From positions 1 through 64,000 of the forward strand of contig JAZLMM010000046.1 of NCBI GenBank assembly GCA_045598705.1: DNA of 64,000 bases, read 5' to 3'. The notes beneath the pieces were generated by a model. That model ran no database searches. It was not told the DNA's origin and saw only the letters and a list, made by a program, of their open reading frames with translations. Below, piece after piece: positions 27,884 to 37,117 of this stretch (its first letter is position 1; every line of letters starts with the position of its first letter). The stretch is from Scatonaster sp045598705. GTDB lineage: Bacteria > Bacillota > Clostridia > Saccharofermentanales > Saccharofermentanaceae. The position numbers and the translations under genes are program-made.

Positions 27884-29650
27884 TTAGTCCTCCTTGTTCA
27901 GCAGCTCGGAAAGTTCGAAGGCCAGCTGTGCGCCGATGGAGATGTAATCATTCTCCGCATCGTCTTCTGCACAGTACTTGAAACGGCCAATCTTCTCACG
28001 AACCGGCAGGGCAACGAGTGCCTCTATGTCTGCGCCCAGTTCCAGAGAACTTGCTGCTTTGTCATAATAATCCAGGATCAACTTCATCATGTAATCCTGC
28101 TTCTTTAACGATGTATGGGTATCGACTTCATGGAACGCCAACTGATGCAGGAAGTCTTCACGGATGGAGCGTGCAACTTCCATCTTGAGACGGTCAGAAG
28201 CAGAGAGTGCATCCATACCGACGAGCTTCACGATTTCTTCCAGTTCAGCCTCTTCCTGAAGGATGAGCATCATGCGTGCGCGGTTACTGTTCCACTCCGG
28301 TGAGACATTCTCGTCGAACCAGCTAGCCAGTGAATCAGTATACAGGGAATAACTGGTGAGCCAGTTAATCGCCGGGAAGTGACGCTTATAAGCAAGACCT
28401 GCATCCAGACCCCAGAATACCTTGACGATACGAAGGGTAGCCTGGGAGACCGGCTCGGAAATATCACCACCCGGAGGAGATACCGCGCCAATGGCGGACA
28501 GTGAACCTTCCAGTCCTTCGCTACCGAGTGTGGTGACACGACCGGCACGCTCATAGAACTGTGCCAGACGGGAACCGAGGTAAGCCGGGTATCCTTCTTC
28601 ACCAGGCATCTCTTCGAGACGACCGGACATCTCACGGAGCGCCTCGGCCCAACGGGAAGTGGAGTCTGCCATGAGGGCGACCGAGTAGCCCATGTCACGG
28701 AAATATTCAGCAATGGTGATACCGGTATAGATGGAAGCCTCACGGGCGGCAACCGGCATATCCGATGTGTTGGCAATAAGTACGGTACGCTTCATCAAGC
28801 TCTCACCGGTATATGGGTCGATGAGTTCCGGGAACTCATTGAGAACGTCGGTCATCTCGTTACCACGCTCACCACAACCGATGTAGACGACGATATCGGC
28901 CTGCGCCCATTTTGCCAGCTGATGCTGGGTAACGGTCTTACCGGAACCGAAAGGCCCTGGGATCGCTGCGACACCGCCCTTGGCGATTGGGAACATGCAG
29001 TCGATGACACGCTGACCGGTAACCAATGGCATGGTCGGCGCGTGCTTCTTCACGTACGGACGACTCTTACGAACCGGCCAACGCTGATAGAGCATGAGCG
29101 GAATCTCTTCGCCCTTGTCGGTCTTCAGTGTACCGATCGGGTCCTCTAACTTATATTCGCCACTCTTTAACGATGCGATCGTACCGCTCTGCGTAGGCGG
29201 GATCAGAATCTTGTGCTTAACGGTCTCACTCTCTTGAACGATACCGATGCAGTCACCACCGATGACGACATCGCCCTCGCTCTTGGTGGCTTCGAACTTC
29301 CAGACGGTCTCACGAGAGAGGGAAGGAACTTCAATACCACGGGAGAGGTTGTTACCGATCTTTGCCATGATGGACTCCAGCGGACGCTGAATACCATCGA
29401 AAATACCGCCGATGAGGCCAGGTCCCAATTCAACGGAAAGCGGAGCGCCTGTGGACTCAACCGGTTCGCCGGCCTTCAGACCTGCGGTCTCCTCGTAAAC
29501 CTGGATAGAAGCACGGTCACCGTGCATCTCGATAATCTCACCGATGAGACGTTCATTACTGACACGTACCACGTCGAAGAGGTTCGCATCACGCATCCCT
29601 TCTGCAATTACCAGTGGTCCGGAGACCTTAACGATCGATCCTTTGCTCAT
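27884..29650 (-). CDS. ntpA: V-type ATP synthase catalytic subunit A
   Basis: This 588-residue ATP-hydrolysing subunit begins SKGSIVKVSGPLVIAEGM. The P-loop GPFGSGKT is at residues 232-239, and the catalytic Glu lies in the following GERGNEM segment. The extra non-homologous domain characteristic of V/A-type A subunits (about 110-190) is present (GVVI..IPP region), which separates it from F-type beta. SRWAEALREMSGRLEEMPGEEGYP marks the Walker B neighbourhood. It is placed between F and B in the operon. Its length matches the family. Confidence 0.97.
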   Translation of the reverse strand: MSKGSIVKVSGPLVIAEGMRDANLFDVVRVSNERLIGEIIEMHGDRASIQVYEETAGLKAGEPVESTGAPLSVELGPGLIGGIFDGIQRPLESIMAKIGNNLSRGIEVPSLSRETVWKFEATKSEGDVVIGGDCIGIVQESETVKHKILIPPTQSGTIASLKSGEYKLEDPIGTLKTDKGEEIPLMLYQRWPVRKSRPYVKKHAPTMPLVTGQRVIDCMFPIAKGGVAAIPGPFGSGKTVTQHQLAKWAQADIVVYIGCGERGNEMTDVLNEFPELIDPYTGESLMKRTVLIANTSDMPVAAREASIYTGITIAEYFRDMGYSVALMADSTSRWAEALREMSGRLEEMPGEEGYPAYLGSRLAQFYERAGRVTTLGSEGLEGSLSAIGAVSPPGGDISEPVSQATLRIVKVFWGLDAGLAYKRHFPAINWLTSYSLYTDSLASWFDENVSPEWNSNRARMMLILQEEAELEEIVKLVGMDALSASDRLKMEVARSIREDFLHQLAFHEVDTHTSLKKQDYMMKLILDYYDKAASSLELGADIEALVALPVREKIGRFKYCAEDDAENDYISIGAQLAFELSELLNKED

Positions 29651-29675
29651 GTTCTTACGCTCCTTCTAAAGTTGC

Positions 29676-29993
29676 TTATTGATCTTTCAAAATATCGCTG
29701 CCGACAGCCTTCTCCACAGACTTGGAAATGGCCTTCATGCCCATTCCTTCGTTGCCGGTCACACCCGGAATCGGGAGAATGACGGGAAGAGGTCTGTCGC
29801 TATATTTGTCGATTTCTGCTTCCAGTTGCTTGGCCAGTGACTCGGTAATCAGGATGACGGCGTATTCGCCCTCGGCCAAATTATGCAAAGTGGTAGCCGG
29901 ATTATCCATGCGGTCCAGCGGGAAGATATCCAGACCGATGGAGGAGAAACCGTATATACTGTCTCGGTCACCCATTGCGGCAATCTTATTCAT
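29676..29993 (-). CDS. ntpG: V-type ATP synthase subunit F
   Basis: This 105-residue central-stalk subunit has a small alpha/beta fold beginning KIAAMGDRDSIYGFSSIGLD, with the family's EYAVILITESLAKQLEAEI and PVILPIPGVTGNEGMG segments. It is called F in the A/V nomenclature and NtpG in Enterococcus. The gene overlaps the 3' end of subunit C by 8 bases. It binds the rotor subunit D. Confidence 0.94.
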   Translation of the reverse strand: MNKIAAMGDRDSIYGFSSIGLDIFPLDRMDNPATTLHNLAEGEYAVILITESLAKQLEAEIDKYSDRPLPVILPIPGVTGNEGMGMKAISKSVEKAVGSDILKDQ

Positions 29994-30966
29994 ACAGCCT
30001 CCTTACACGACTCGCGACCATCTCGATCGGCAGATTGTTCTGCTTGGCAGACAGGATGATGCGCGCATTCTTCACTTCAGCTTCTTTTCCAAGATAGAAA
30101 CCAATCAATGGTTCCGGTCCCAATGGACTATTCTTCGTAGCCAGCAGACGGGAGACCATCTCATCGTCTACCCACTTCTCAAACTCCGACGGGGAGGAGG
30201 ACAAGAATTTCGTCCCCGCACTATATGGAGTGGTAGCAAGGTAACTCAGTAGATCGTCGATTTTGCCGCCGGCGAAAGAAATCAGTTTCTCACAACTTAC
30301 GGTCTTGCATTGATTGCTCAATGCTTTCTCAAGCCAGCTACTATCTTTGCCGGTTCGGATTGCACGGAATGCCGTCTTGATATTGGTCGTGGCAGTGAAG
30401 ATCTCCATCTCTTCAATGAGAAGTGGAATCTTTGTCTTTCCTGCCATGATCTGAATCTCATCAAGACACTTGCGGTCCACCATGACGTCAGCGGTCTGAC
30501 CATCCTGGGTACGCACGAGCACATCGTAGACTTCCTCTGCCAAATTGGCGAAAGGTGCTGGGAGCATGTCGAATTTATTGGTCTCGATGGCTTCCTTCAG
30601 CATCGTCTGATCCAGCGTGCCAGGTGAGATGAAGTGAAGATCGACGTCAAAATCACTTAGCAAGCTCTTGATGCCGGCCTTGAGATTGTGGTAGTCGTTC
30701 TTTCGAATCAGACAGTCGAACAGGGTCGGGTCCGGTGCAGATTCAAGAATCCAACTCCAGGCACGGGTCATCTCTAGATCCAGAATCTTACCGATATCAC
30801 GGCTGTCATCCGGCATGGTCCATCCATGTTCCGACAGCACAGCTACCGCGGCCTCGTAGGACGGGGCAGTGAGAAGCTTGTCAATGTCAGACTTTCTTAG
30901 GAAACTCTTCTCATAGACATGGGCGCCGGAAACGGAGTAGGCGTATTTTGAGAGACTCTGACTCAT
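29986..30966 (-). CDS. ntpC: V-type ATP synthase subunit C
   Basis: This 326-residue subunit (NtpC, equivalent to eukaryotic d) is helical and sits on the membrane rotor ring, linking it to the D/F stalk. It begins KYAYSVSGAHVYEKSFLRKSDID and contains the repeated helical-bundle pattern with DYHNLKAGIKSLL and the C-terminal PEPLIGFYLGKEAEVKNARIIL, read here in parts. It overlaps subunit F by 8 bases and follows subunit E after 25 bases. Confidence 0.93.
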   Translation of the reverse strand: MSQSLSKYAYSVSGAHVYEKSFLRKSDIDKLLTAPSYEAAVAVLSEHGWTMPDDSRDIGKILDLEMTRAWSWILESAPDPTLFDCLIRKNDYHNLKAGIKSLLSDFDVDLHFISPGTLDQTMLKEAIETNKFDMLPAPFANLAEEVYDVLVRTQDGQTADVMVDRKCLDEIQIMAGKTKIPLLIEEMEIFTATTNIKTAFRAIRTGKDSSWLEKALSNQCKTVSCEKLISFAGGKIDDLLSYLATTPYSAGTKFLSSSPSEFEKWVDDEMVSRLLATKNSPLGPEPLIGFYLGKEAEVKNARIILSAKQNNLPIEMVASRVRRLYE

Positions 30967-30991
30967 GTTCTTGTGTCAATTCACTTTCTAA

Positions 30992-31582
30992 TTATTTCTT
31001 TGCGAAAAGCACTGTGTTCACAGCATCGCGGATAGCGTCACTATGGTCGTCCGCCAATGCATCGAGTGTGCCGTTATATTCGCAGTCTTCGCAGATAAGG
31101 ATACAACCGCAATCGAAATCACCTGACTTGTCAGCGAGGGTAATGGTCGATCCGGTCCTATTGGAAAGATCCGAGAGGAAGGAGGCAGGAAGTGCATCCT
31201 TGTCCTGCTTGGAAAGGATCAACTCGCCGTCTGCACCTTCGCAGTTCGATGCCACAAAATCAGCAACCATCGACAGACGTTCTTCGATCGGAAGGGAACG
31301 AATGCGGTTCTTGGCTTCTTCAACGATTTCGTTGATCATGGCCACACGCTCTTCAAGAATCCTTCTTTGTGAACGCGTATTCAGTGAAGCGCGATTCTGA
31401 ATGTTCTGGGCATCAATGACAGCTTGGGCGTCAGATAGCATCTTCGCTTCTTCTTCCTTCGCCTGCTCTTGCTTCTTCGATATCAGCTTCGCTGCATCGG
31501 ATTCAGCACGAGCCACACGTGCATCAGCACTTTCTCTCGCTTCTTTCTCAATTCGCTCGATGATGGAATCTATACCAGCCAT
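30992..31582 (-). CDS. ntpE: V-type ATP synthase subunit E
   Basis: This 196-residue peripheral-stalk subunit has a long N-terminal helix rich in Ala, Lys and Glu (about 1-90), which would coil with subunit G/H, and a globular C-terminal domain (about 95-196) with NRTGSTITLADKSGDFDCG and a second Cys pair (CGCILICEDCEY). The Cys pairs are unusual for the family and could be a metal or disulfide site, but this is inference. It sits between K and C in the operon. Confidence 0.9.
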   Translation of the reverse strand: MAGIDSIIERIEKEARESADARVARAESDAAKLISKKQEQAKEEEAKMLSDAQAVIDAQNIQNRASLNTRSQRRILEERVAMINEIVEEAKNRIRSLPIEERLSMVADFVASNCEGADGELILSKQDKDALPASFLSDLSNRTGSTITLADKSGDFDCGCILICEDCEYNGTLDALADDHSDAIRDAVNTVLFAKK

Positions 31583-31611
31583 ATCTGCTCCTTATATTAC
31601 TGTTTAAGATA

Positions 31612-32091
31612 TTACAGCTTGAGGCTGCCTACGTTCATAACCATCAGAAGAGAAGTAACCAGACTCAAAAGAGCATAGAGCTCAACGAGAGAAGCAGAGG
31701 TAACTGCCTTACCAGAATCCTGAGGTCTCTTGGAAATGAGGTTTACACCTGTAAGTGCAACGCGAGCCTGGAACAAAGCGGAGATGAGACCGCCGATTGC
31801 CATTGGCAGGCAAGCGAGGAGATAGAGAAGACCTGTAGAAGTAGAAGTAACAGGATTTCCTCCGAGAATACCGATCTGTGTCAGTGTCAGGATCGCGATA
31901 ACCAGACCATACAGTCCCTGAGAACCAGGAAGCAGCATGAGGATCAGCAACTTACTGAATTTGCTGGAATCTTCTGCGATGACCGGAGAGGATGCCTCGG
32001 CCACCATTCCTACACCTTTGGATGAGCCGATACAATTCGTTGTAACTGCCAATCCAGCTCCTAATAATGCTAGTAACATACCCCAGTTCAT
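31612..32091 (-). CDS. ntpK: V-type ATPase membrane rotor subunit K (sodium-type ligands)
   Basis: This 159-residue rotor subunit has four helices, made of two fused hairpins. The two halves carry IGSSKGVGMVAEA and the ion-carrier segment LVELYALL. Compared with the sodium-transporting ring of Enterococcus hirae (Leu61, Thr64, Gln65, Gln110, Glu139), the equivalent residues here are Leu54, Ser57, Gln58 (LPGSQGLYG), Gln108 (LFQARVAL) and Glu137. All side-chain ligands are kept, with Ser for Thr. This predicts sodium rather than proton coupling. It starts immediately before subunit I ends in the operon order and precedes E. Confidence 0.95.
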   Translation of the reverse strand: MNWGMLLALLGAGLAVTTNCIGSSKGVGMVAEASSPVIAEDSSKFSKLLILMLLPGSQGLYGLVIAILTLTQIGILGGNPVTSTSTGLLYLLACLPMAIGGLISALFQARVALTGVNLISKRPQDSGKAVTSASLVELYALLSLVTSLLMVMNVGSLKL

Positions 32092-34161
32092 TTAATTGTC
32101 CTCCTTAATTTTGAAGTGTTTGGTGTTACCAGTAAAGGGGTGGAACATCGTTCCGCCACCTTCGTAGAATTTTGCGAAAAATTCTACATACTGAAGTCTA
32201 TTAACATGGACATATGCGCCGAGCGCGCTGATGCCCAGATTAATCGCATGGAAGAACAGGAAGATTGGGATGAAGAATAGAAGCTTCCAGACTCCTGTTC
32301 CGAAGAGTGTACCAATCATATTGGCAACACTACCGATGATACCTGTTACCAGACCCAGAGCCATGAGTCGGGAATAGGAAAGAAGATCACTGAAATAACC
32401 GGTGACGCCGTAGATGGATCCTACACCGCCAATGGCTTTGCCGACAATTCCCTTCGAATTTCTGCCACCGGTAAGAAGAAGTCCGGCGACACCTGCAATG
32501 GCCACCCACTTACCTATCTCTGCAATCGGGCAGGAATCCGGGATAGATACACCTGCGAGCATCGGCAGCAGCATCGGAAGTACGATCATGGCAACACCGC
32601 CGAAAGCTACATACCAGAAGCCGACATCACAGAGGGCGCCGACCTTATCGCCGTTCTTCCACATCTTGTAGAAGTTGGCGCCTAGACCCACCAGGATGTG
32701 TACAAAACCGAGTACAAAGCTAAGAATGAGTAACTTCATCGGATCCTTACTCGGATCGAACCAGATTGGCGGGAGCCAACGGGAATCATCGAAGAAAGCA
32801 GTAGAGATGACGCCAATGAGGTCACCGAAGAAACTGCCGTAGATGAAGCCCCAGAATGTGGTGGCCAGACCACAGTAGAAGAACTTCATCATATTCTTTC
32901 TATTATTGCCTTCCGGCTTGCGTTTCAGAAGTACGAAGAGTGTACCGATCATCAACAGAATGCCGTAGCCGGCATCGGAAAGCATCATACCGAAGAAGAA
33001 ATAGTAGAAGAAGCTGGCAACCGGATTCGGGTCAATATCACCCTTGGTCGGTGCACTATAGGATTCCACAATATCTTCCATTGGCGCTACAAAAGCATTG
33101 TTCTTAAACTTGACCGGAACTTCTTCCTCTTCAAGTGGATCGCGAAGATCTACGAAGAGATCGAACTTCTCGTTCAAGGAATCTACGACCTGTTGACTGT
33201 CTTCTTCTGCAACGAAGCCATCTAAGATGAAGGTCTTGTTGGAGAAGAGGAGCTTACCCAGCATATCGTATTTCTCATGTCTCATGGACAGATAATCGGA
33301 TAGGAAGTAAAGATCATCCAGATTATCTGCATAGTCGTGCAACTGTAGACGGGCATCCTCCACATTCATCTCCGCGTCTTTCATGCGCATGGTCAGACGG
33401 TCGATGCGCACTTGAGGTGCGTGCTTAGTAGGATCCGCCGGAGACACGAATGACATACGGCGGAATGTGGCCATGACATCCTGATAATCTTTCTTATGAA
33501 CTAAGAATGTTGCGCAAGTCTGGTCCGAAGCAGAAGAGACAATCTCTGTATAGAATTCGGGAATAGTCAATTCTTCCTGCTTAGCATCGGCATGGAGAAC
33601 GGCTTCCGCTTCTTTCATGGCGGTATAGTTCTGGCAGAATGCGTCATAGAAAGATGACTCATTATAATTCTCAGGGAATTGACCCACGATACAGCAGGAC
33701 TTCTCGGTTCCTTCAAACTGCATCGGAATATCGAGTTTCTCCCAAGGAAGAATCGCATCAAGCTGACGCTTGGCATGGATGCCGGCTGCTCTTTCGGAAG
33801 AGATCTTGCGGTCCAATGCTTCAATGTCATAGACGATCTTCATGGTCTCGTCAATCTTCTCGGAACGTGCTTCGAAATCTTCCAGTGAAAGTTCTTGGCG
33901 TCCGGCAAATCCAGACAGGAAAGGCTTCTTGACTTTCGAATATTCTTCGACCAAAGCAATGGCATGGTCTACGGATGCAGAAGTCTTCTCCAGCTGGGTG
34001 AGACTGTTCTTAGAAGGGAAGAGTGATAGTTCTTCCGTCACATCTTCCTGATCTCTTTCTGTCACATCGACAGTACCAAAGCGTTGCAGAAGATCGACGA
34101 TATTCTTTGCGTCTTTCTGCGAGGCGATGATCTCGATATGCTTCATGGGAAGAATGGCCAT
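32092..34161 (-). CDS. ntpI: V-type ATP synthase subunit I (membrane stator)
   Basis: The 689-residue protein (subunit a equivalent) has an N-terminal soluble helical half (about 1-350) that holds the peripheral stalk and a C-terminal half with about eight membrane helices (about 385-670). The segment GYFSDLLSYSRLMALGL carries the essential Arg next to the rotor ring, and FFFGMMLSDAGYGILL is the family signature. It ends with the soluble tail GTMFHPFTGNTKHFKI. The gene starts 6 bases after the G/H subunit and abuts the K subunit. Confidence 0.96.
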   Translation of the reverse strand: MAILPMKHIEIIASQKDAKNIVDLLQRFGTVDVTERDQEDVTEELSLFPSKNSLTQLEKTSASVDHAIALVEEYSKVKKPFLSGFAGRQELSLEDFEARSEKIDETMKIVYDIEALDRKISSERAAGIHAKRQLDAILPWEKLDIPMQFEGTEKSCCIVGQFPENYNESSFYDAFCQNYTAMKEAEAVLHADAKQEELTIPEFYTEIVSSASDQTCATFLVHKKDYQDVMATFRRMSFVSPADPTKHAPQVRIDRLTMRMKDAEMNVEDARLQLHDYADNLDDLYFLSDYLSMRHEKYDMLGKLLFSNKTFILDGFVAEEDSQQVVDSLNEKFDLFVDLRDPLEEEEVPVKFKNNAFVAPMEDIVESYSAPTKGDIDPNPVASFFYYFFFGMMLSDAGYGILLMIGTLFVLLKRKPEGNNRKNMMKFFYCGLATTFWGFIYGSFFGDLIGVISTAFFDDSRWLPPIWFDPSKDPMKLLILSFVLGFVHILVGLGANFYKMWKNGDKVGALCDVGFWYVAFGGVAMIVLPMLLPMLAGVSIPDSCPIAEIGKWVAIAGVAGLLLTGGRNSKGIVGKAIGGVGSIYGVTGYFSDLLSYSRLMALGLVTGIIGSVANMIGTLFGTGVWKLLFFIPIFLFFHAINLGISALGAYVHVNRLQYVEFFAKFYEGGGTMFHPFTGNTKHFKIKEDN

Positions 34162-34167
34162 AGTGTC

Positions 34168-34482
34168 TTACCTTCCCATCAGAATATTCATAGCGACGGA
34201 GATGGCTTCGTCACGATTCGGTGCGGCCTCTTCGCGCATTTTCTTTGCGGCACTTTCTGCTTCGGAAACGCTGGCACTGTCCTCGTTGGATCCATCGGAC
34301 TGATGCTTCTCATAAAGTTCGGCGACACGTTTCCTTGCGGAAGAAAGGGATTCCTGGTATTCGTTCTGCGCTTTCTTCTGTGCTTCTGCAAGAATAGCAT
34401 CGGCCTTTGTTCTGCCTTCCATCTCTATCTCAGAAGCTTTCTTCTCTGCTTCAAGTATGCGATTCACTTGTTCTGAGGCCAT
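34168..34482 (-). CDS. V-type ATPase peripheral-stalk subunit G/H-like
   Basis: The 104-residue, highly helical protein begins MASEQVNRILEAEKKASEIE; the ATG at 34482 has AAAGGA 7 bases upstream. The pattern of Ala every 3-4 residues with Glu/Lys (EGRTKADAILAEAQKKAQNEYQ) is that of the E/G coiled-coil stalk. It is the first gene of the operon, matching the position of NtpF/AhaH in related operons. The C-terminal half is Ser/Ala/Glu-rich. The family assignment rests on position and composition because these subunits diverge quickly. Confidence 0.8.
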   Translation of the reverse strand: MASEQVNRILEAEKKASEIEMEGRTKADAILAEAQKKAQNEYQESLSSARKRVAELYEKHQSDGSNEDSASVSEAESAAKKMREEAAPNRDEAISVAMNILMGR

Positions 34483-34587
34483 AGTCGATCCTTTCCGAAA
34501 ACCAAATTCCCACTTATTAACAATTACACCTATTTTCACATAAGAATGAATAGAAATCAAGTGCGAATTTGTGCAATGTGTTCAAAT

Positions 34588-34600
34588 AATGATTATCATT
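34588..34600. promoter_or_regulatory. Fur-type palindrome in a divergent promoter region
   Basis: AATGATTATCATT is a perfect 6-1-6 palindrome and fits the core of the Fur-family box (ATAATGATTATCATT matches 14 of 15 positions of the classical central part, apart from the flanks). It lies between the V-ATPase operon (start 34482, minus) and the ABC exporter (start 34754, plus), closer to the former. A TATAAT (34644-34649) and another (34679-34684) lie on its plus-strand side. Which gene it serves is unclear. Confidence 0.45.
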
Positions 34601-34753
34601 TCCAATACTCGATTTCATCCGCCCCAGAACTTTACTTTTTCTTTATAATTGTTTAGTAATCGCTTGAAGAATGATTTCTATAATGAGGAATGTTTGAGTG
34701 GGATTCAGTTCCCGTGAAGGGACGGGCATGAACAGGAAAAAGGAGTAATCATC

Positions 34754-35470
34754 ATGTTAAATATCTATCATCTTTCAAAGACATACCCAGGTGGCAAGGT
34801 TGGCGTACAAGACCTTACGCTCGAAGTGAAAGCGGGTGAAATCTATGGATTTATCGGTCACAACGGCGCAGGGAAGACGACAACGATCAAGGCAGTCGTC
34901 GGGCTTCACACATTCGATGAAGGTTCCATTACGATTGACGGGGTGTCTATCTTGGATGATCCGCTTCGTGCGAAGAACCTAACGGCCTATATCCCAGACA
35001 ACCCGGAACTATACGATAATCTGACGGGTATGCAGTTTCTAAATTTCGTGGCGGATATTTTCCGAGTTTCCAAGAGCGAGCGACAGACACGCATTGAGAA
35101 ATATGCAAACGAGTTAGAAATTGCGTCTGCTTTGAATGATCAGATTTCTTCCTATTCACATGGTATGAAGCAGAAACTGGCGATTATTGCAGCTTTCGTA
35201 CATGAACCGAAGCTTCTTGTCATGGACGAACCTTTCGTAGGTCTTGATCCGAAGGCGGCTTTTATCGTGAAGAACATGATGAGAGAATTCTGTGATAAGG
35301 GCAATGCCATCTTCTTCTCCACTCATGTGCTGGAAGTGGCGGAGAAGCTCTGCGACAAGATTGCCATTATCAAGGACGGTCGTCTGATTGCGGCCGGCAC
35401 CATGGAAGAGGTCAAGGGCAATGCTTCTTTGGAAGAAGTCTTCTTGGAAGTAACGGAGGAGGCTCACTAA
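34754..35470 (+). CDS. ABC-2-type exporter ATP-binding protein
   Basis: The 238-residue cytoplasmic ATPase has Walker A GHNGAGKTT, Q-loop YIPDNPELYDNL, signature YSHGMKQK, Walker B LLVMDEPFVGLD and switch His in FFSTHVLEVA. The signature lacks the usual SGG (YSHG), as in other ABC-2 and drug-exporter ATPases. AAAAAGGAG precedes the ATG. The permease gene follows after a single base, so they form one transporter. The substrate is unknown. Confidence 0.92.
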   Translation: MLNIYHLSKTYPGGKVGVQDLTLEVKAGEIYGFIGHNGAGKTTTIKAVVGLHTFDEGSITIDGVSILDDPLRAKNLTAYIPDNPELYDNLTGMQFLNFVADIFRVSKSERQTRIEKYANELEIASALNDQISSYSHGMKQKLAIIAAFVHEPKLLVMDEPFVGLDPKAAFIVKNMMREFCDKGNAIFFSTHVLEVAEKLCDKIAIIKDGRLIAAGTMEEVKGNASLEEVFLEVTEEAH

Positions 35471-35471
35471 T

Positions 35472-37082
35472 ATGCGTACATTGGCGATTCTGCTCCGTAC
35501 GAATTTCCTCTCCTTGGTGGGAAGTTTTCGTAAGAAGAGCAAGACAAGTATTGTAATTACAGCACTTCTGGTCGTACTCTTGGTGTTGTTCATCGTTGGC
35601 ACATTTGCCGTGAGCGGTGGATCTACCACAATCCTTCTTGTAGACAAAAATCTAGGTGAATATAGTGTCTTTGTCTCCATAGTCATCAGTCTGGTGATTG
35701 CATTAATGTTTGGCGTGGCAAATTCGACGCGAGATGCGCGCGGTAACGATACGGACATGTTGCTAGCTATGCCGATTCCCAGAAGTAGCATCGTGCTTTC
35801 CAAACTTCTGGGCATGTATCTGTTGGATGTAGCATGCTCCTTGGTGATGCTTCTGCCGACATACGTTATTCTTTATGTAAAAGCTGGTCAGTCAGGAGCG
35901 ATGGTTGCTAGAGGTCTTCTAATCGCGATGCTGCTTCCCGCGATTCCACTCTTTGCATCACTCGTAATCGGCGCGGGAATCGCGTACCTGAAGAAAACGA
36001 CGAAGTTCGGTCAGATACTGTCTTCTCTCGTATTCATACTTGTGTGGCTTCTCTATATGTTCGTCATGCCACGCTTGACTTCTTTTGCAGAGAACTTAGA
36101 TCTTTCGCCGGCTGAATCGATTACCAAAATGAAGAAGTTCGGCCCACTCTACTGGTTTACCGAAGCAATTTATAGCGGTAATTGGAAGTATCTCATCCTT
36201 ACACTCCTTCTTACATTGATCCCGCTTGCAATTGCGGTTATGATCCATTCGCGTGGACTGAATGCTGTGAATTATCACGCAGATCATTCCAAGAAAGCGC
36301 GCAAATACGAGACAAGTTCCGTTCGCATGGCGACACTGAAGATGGAGCTTCGCCGCTACCTCTCTTCGACCAACTACGTAATGAATACGATACTTGGTAC
36401 GATGATTCTTCTTGTGGTGACTGTTCTAATCGTAATTAAGGGACGAGGATTCATCAATTCCCTAGGTACGATAGAGATGAATGGTGAAGTAAGACAGATC
36501 TCTGAGTATTTATCTGGATCGATGATTGCCGCATTACTTGCAGCATTGATCAACTTCTTTGCCGTGATGACGATTACGACCACACCATCCGTGTCAATCG
36601 AAGGAAAACGTATCTGGATTTCTAAGACGTTGCCGGTTGAGACAAAATACCTTCTGGATGCCAAGATTATCGTCAGCTTGTTGATCTATCAGCCGATTTC
36701 TATTCTGAGCTGCATAATTATATCTATTGCAATGAGACTTGGTGTTCTGCCATGTATTGTGATGATTCTGATCACTTCTTCATTCCAACTTCTTACGTCG
36801 CTGATTGGTCTGATTTTCGGGCTGGTGTATGTGCGCCTGGATTGGACCAATGATGCACAGATAGTAAAGAGCGGTATCGGTATGTTCTTCACACTTGTTG
36901 TGAACTTCCTGCTTTCTATCCCAGCGTTGATTGTGGCGATCATCGCAATTATAGCGGAACATGATTGGATTACTTACGCACTCTGTGCAGGCGTAATCGT
37001 ATTCTATGCAGGACTATGTGTGGGTGCATATGCTATAATTACTCACTATGGGGTGAGAAAATTCGAATCGTTGAACGGTTGA
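35472..37082 (+). CDS. ABC-2-type exporter membrane protein
   Basis: The 536-residue protein is predicted to have about 12 helices in two halves, beginning MRTLAILLRTNFLSLVGSF. It contains the family segments with basic residues before helix one (RKKSKTSIVITALLVV), a cytoplasmic stretch with DMLLAMPIPRSSIVLSKL in the middle, and a second-half counterpart KRIWISKTLPVETKYLLDAKI. This repeated 'mid-loop' pattern is found in large ABC-2 permeases. It is translationally coupled to the ATPase upstream, and its stop codon overlaps the region ahead of the next gene. Confidence 0.87.
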   Translation: MRTLAILLRTNFLSLVGSFRKKSKTSIVITALLVVLLVLFIVGTFAVSGGSTTILLVDKNLGEYSVFVSIVISLVIALMFGVANSTRDARGNDTDMLLAMPIPRSSIVLSKLLGMYLLDVACSLVMLLPTYVILYVKAGQSGAMVARGLLIAMLLPAIPLFASLVIGAGIAYLKKTTKFGQILSSLVFILVWLLYMFVMPRLTSFAENLDLSPAESITKMKKFGPLYWFTEAIYSGNWKYLILTLLLTLIPLAIAVMIHSRGLNAVNYHADHSKKARKYETSSVRMATLKMELRRYLSSTNYVMNTILGTMILLVVTVLIVIKGRGFINSLGTIEMNGEVRQISEYLSGSMIAALLAALINFFAVMTITTTPSVSIEGKRIWISKTLPVETKYLLDAKIIVSLLIYQPISILSCIIISIAMRLGVLPCIVMILITSSFQLLTSLIGLIFGLVYVRLDWTNDAQIVKSGIGMFFTLVVNFLLSIPALIVAIIAIIAEHDWITYALCAGVIVFYAGLCVGAYAIITHYGVRKFESLNG

Positions 37083-37117
37083 TGGAAGATAAGCCCCTGA
37101 TTAAAGGAGCGATTAAG

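Noticed and set aside
25709..34482. F-type ATP synthase as an alternative to V-type.
   Set aside because: The catalytic subunit carries the extra non-homologous domain, and subunits I, K, E, C, F and D match V/A-type ATPases only.
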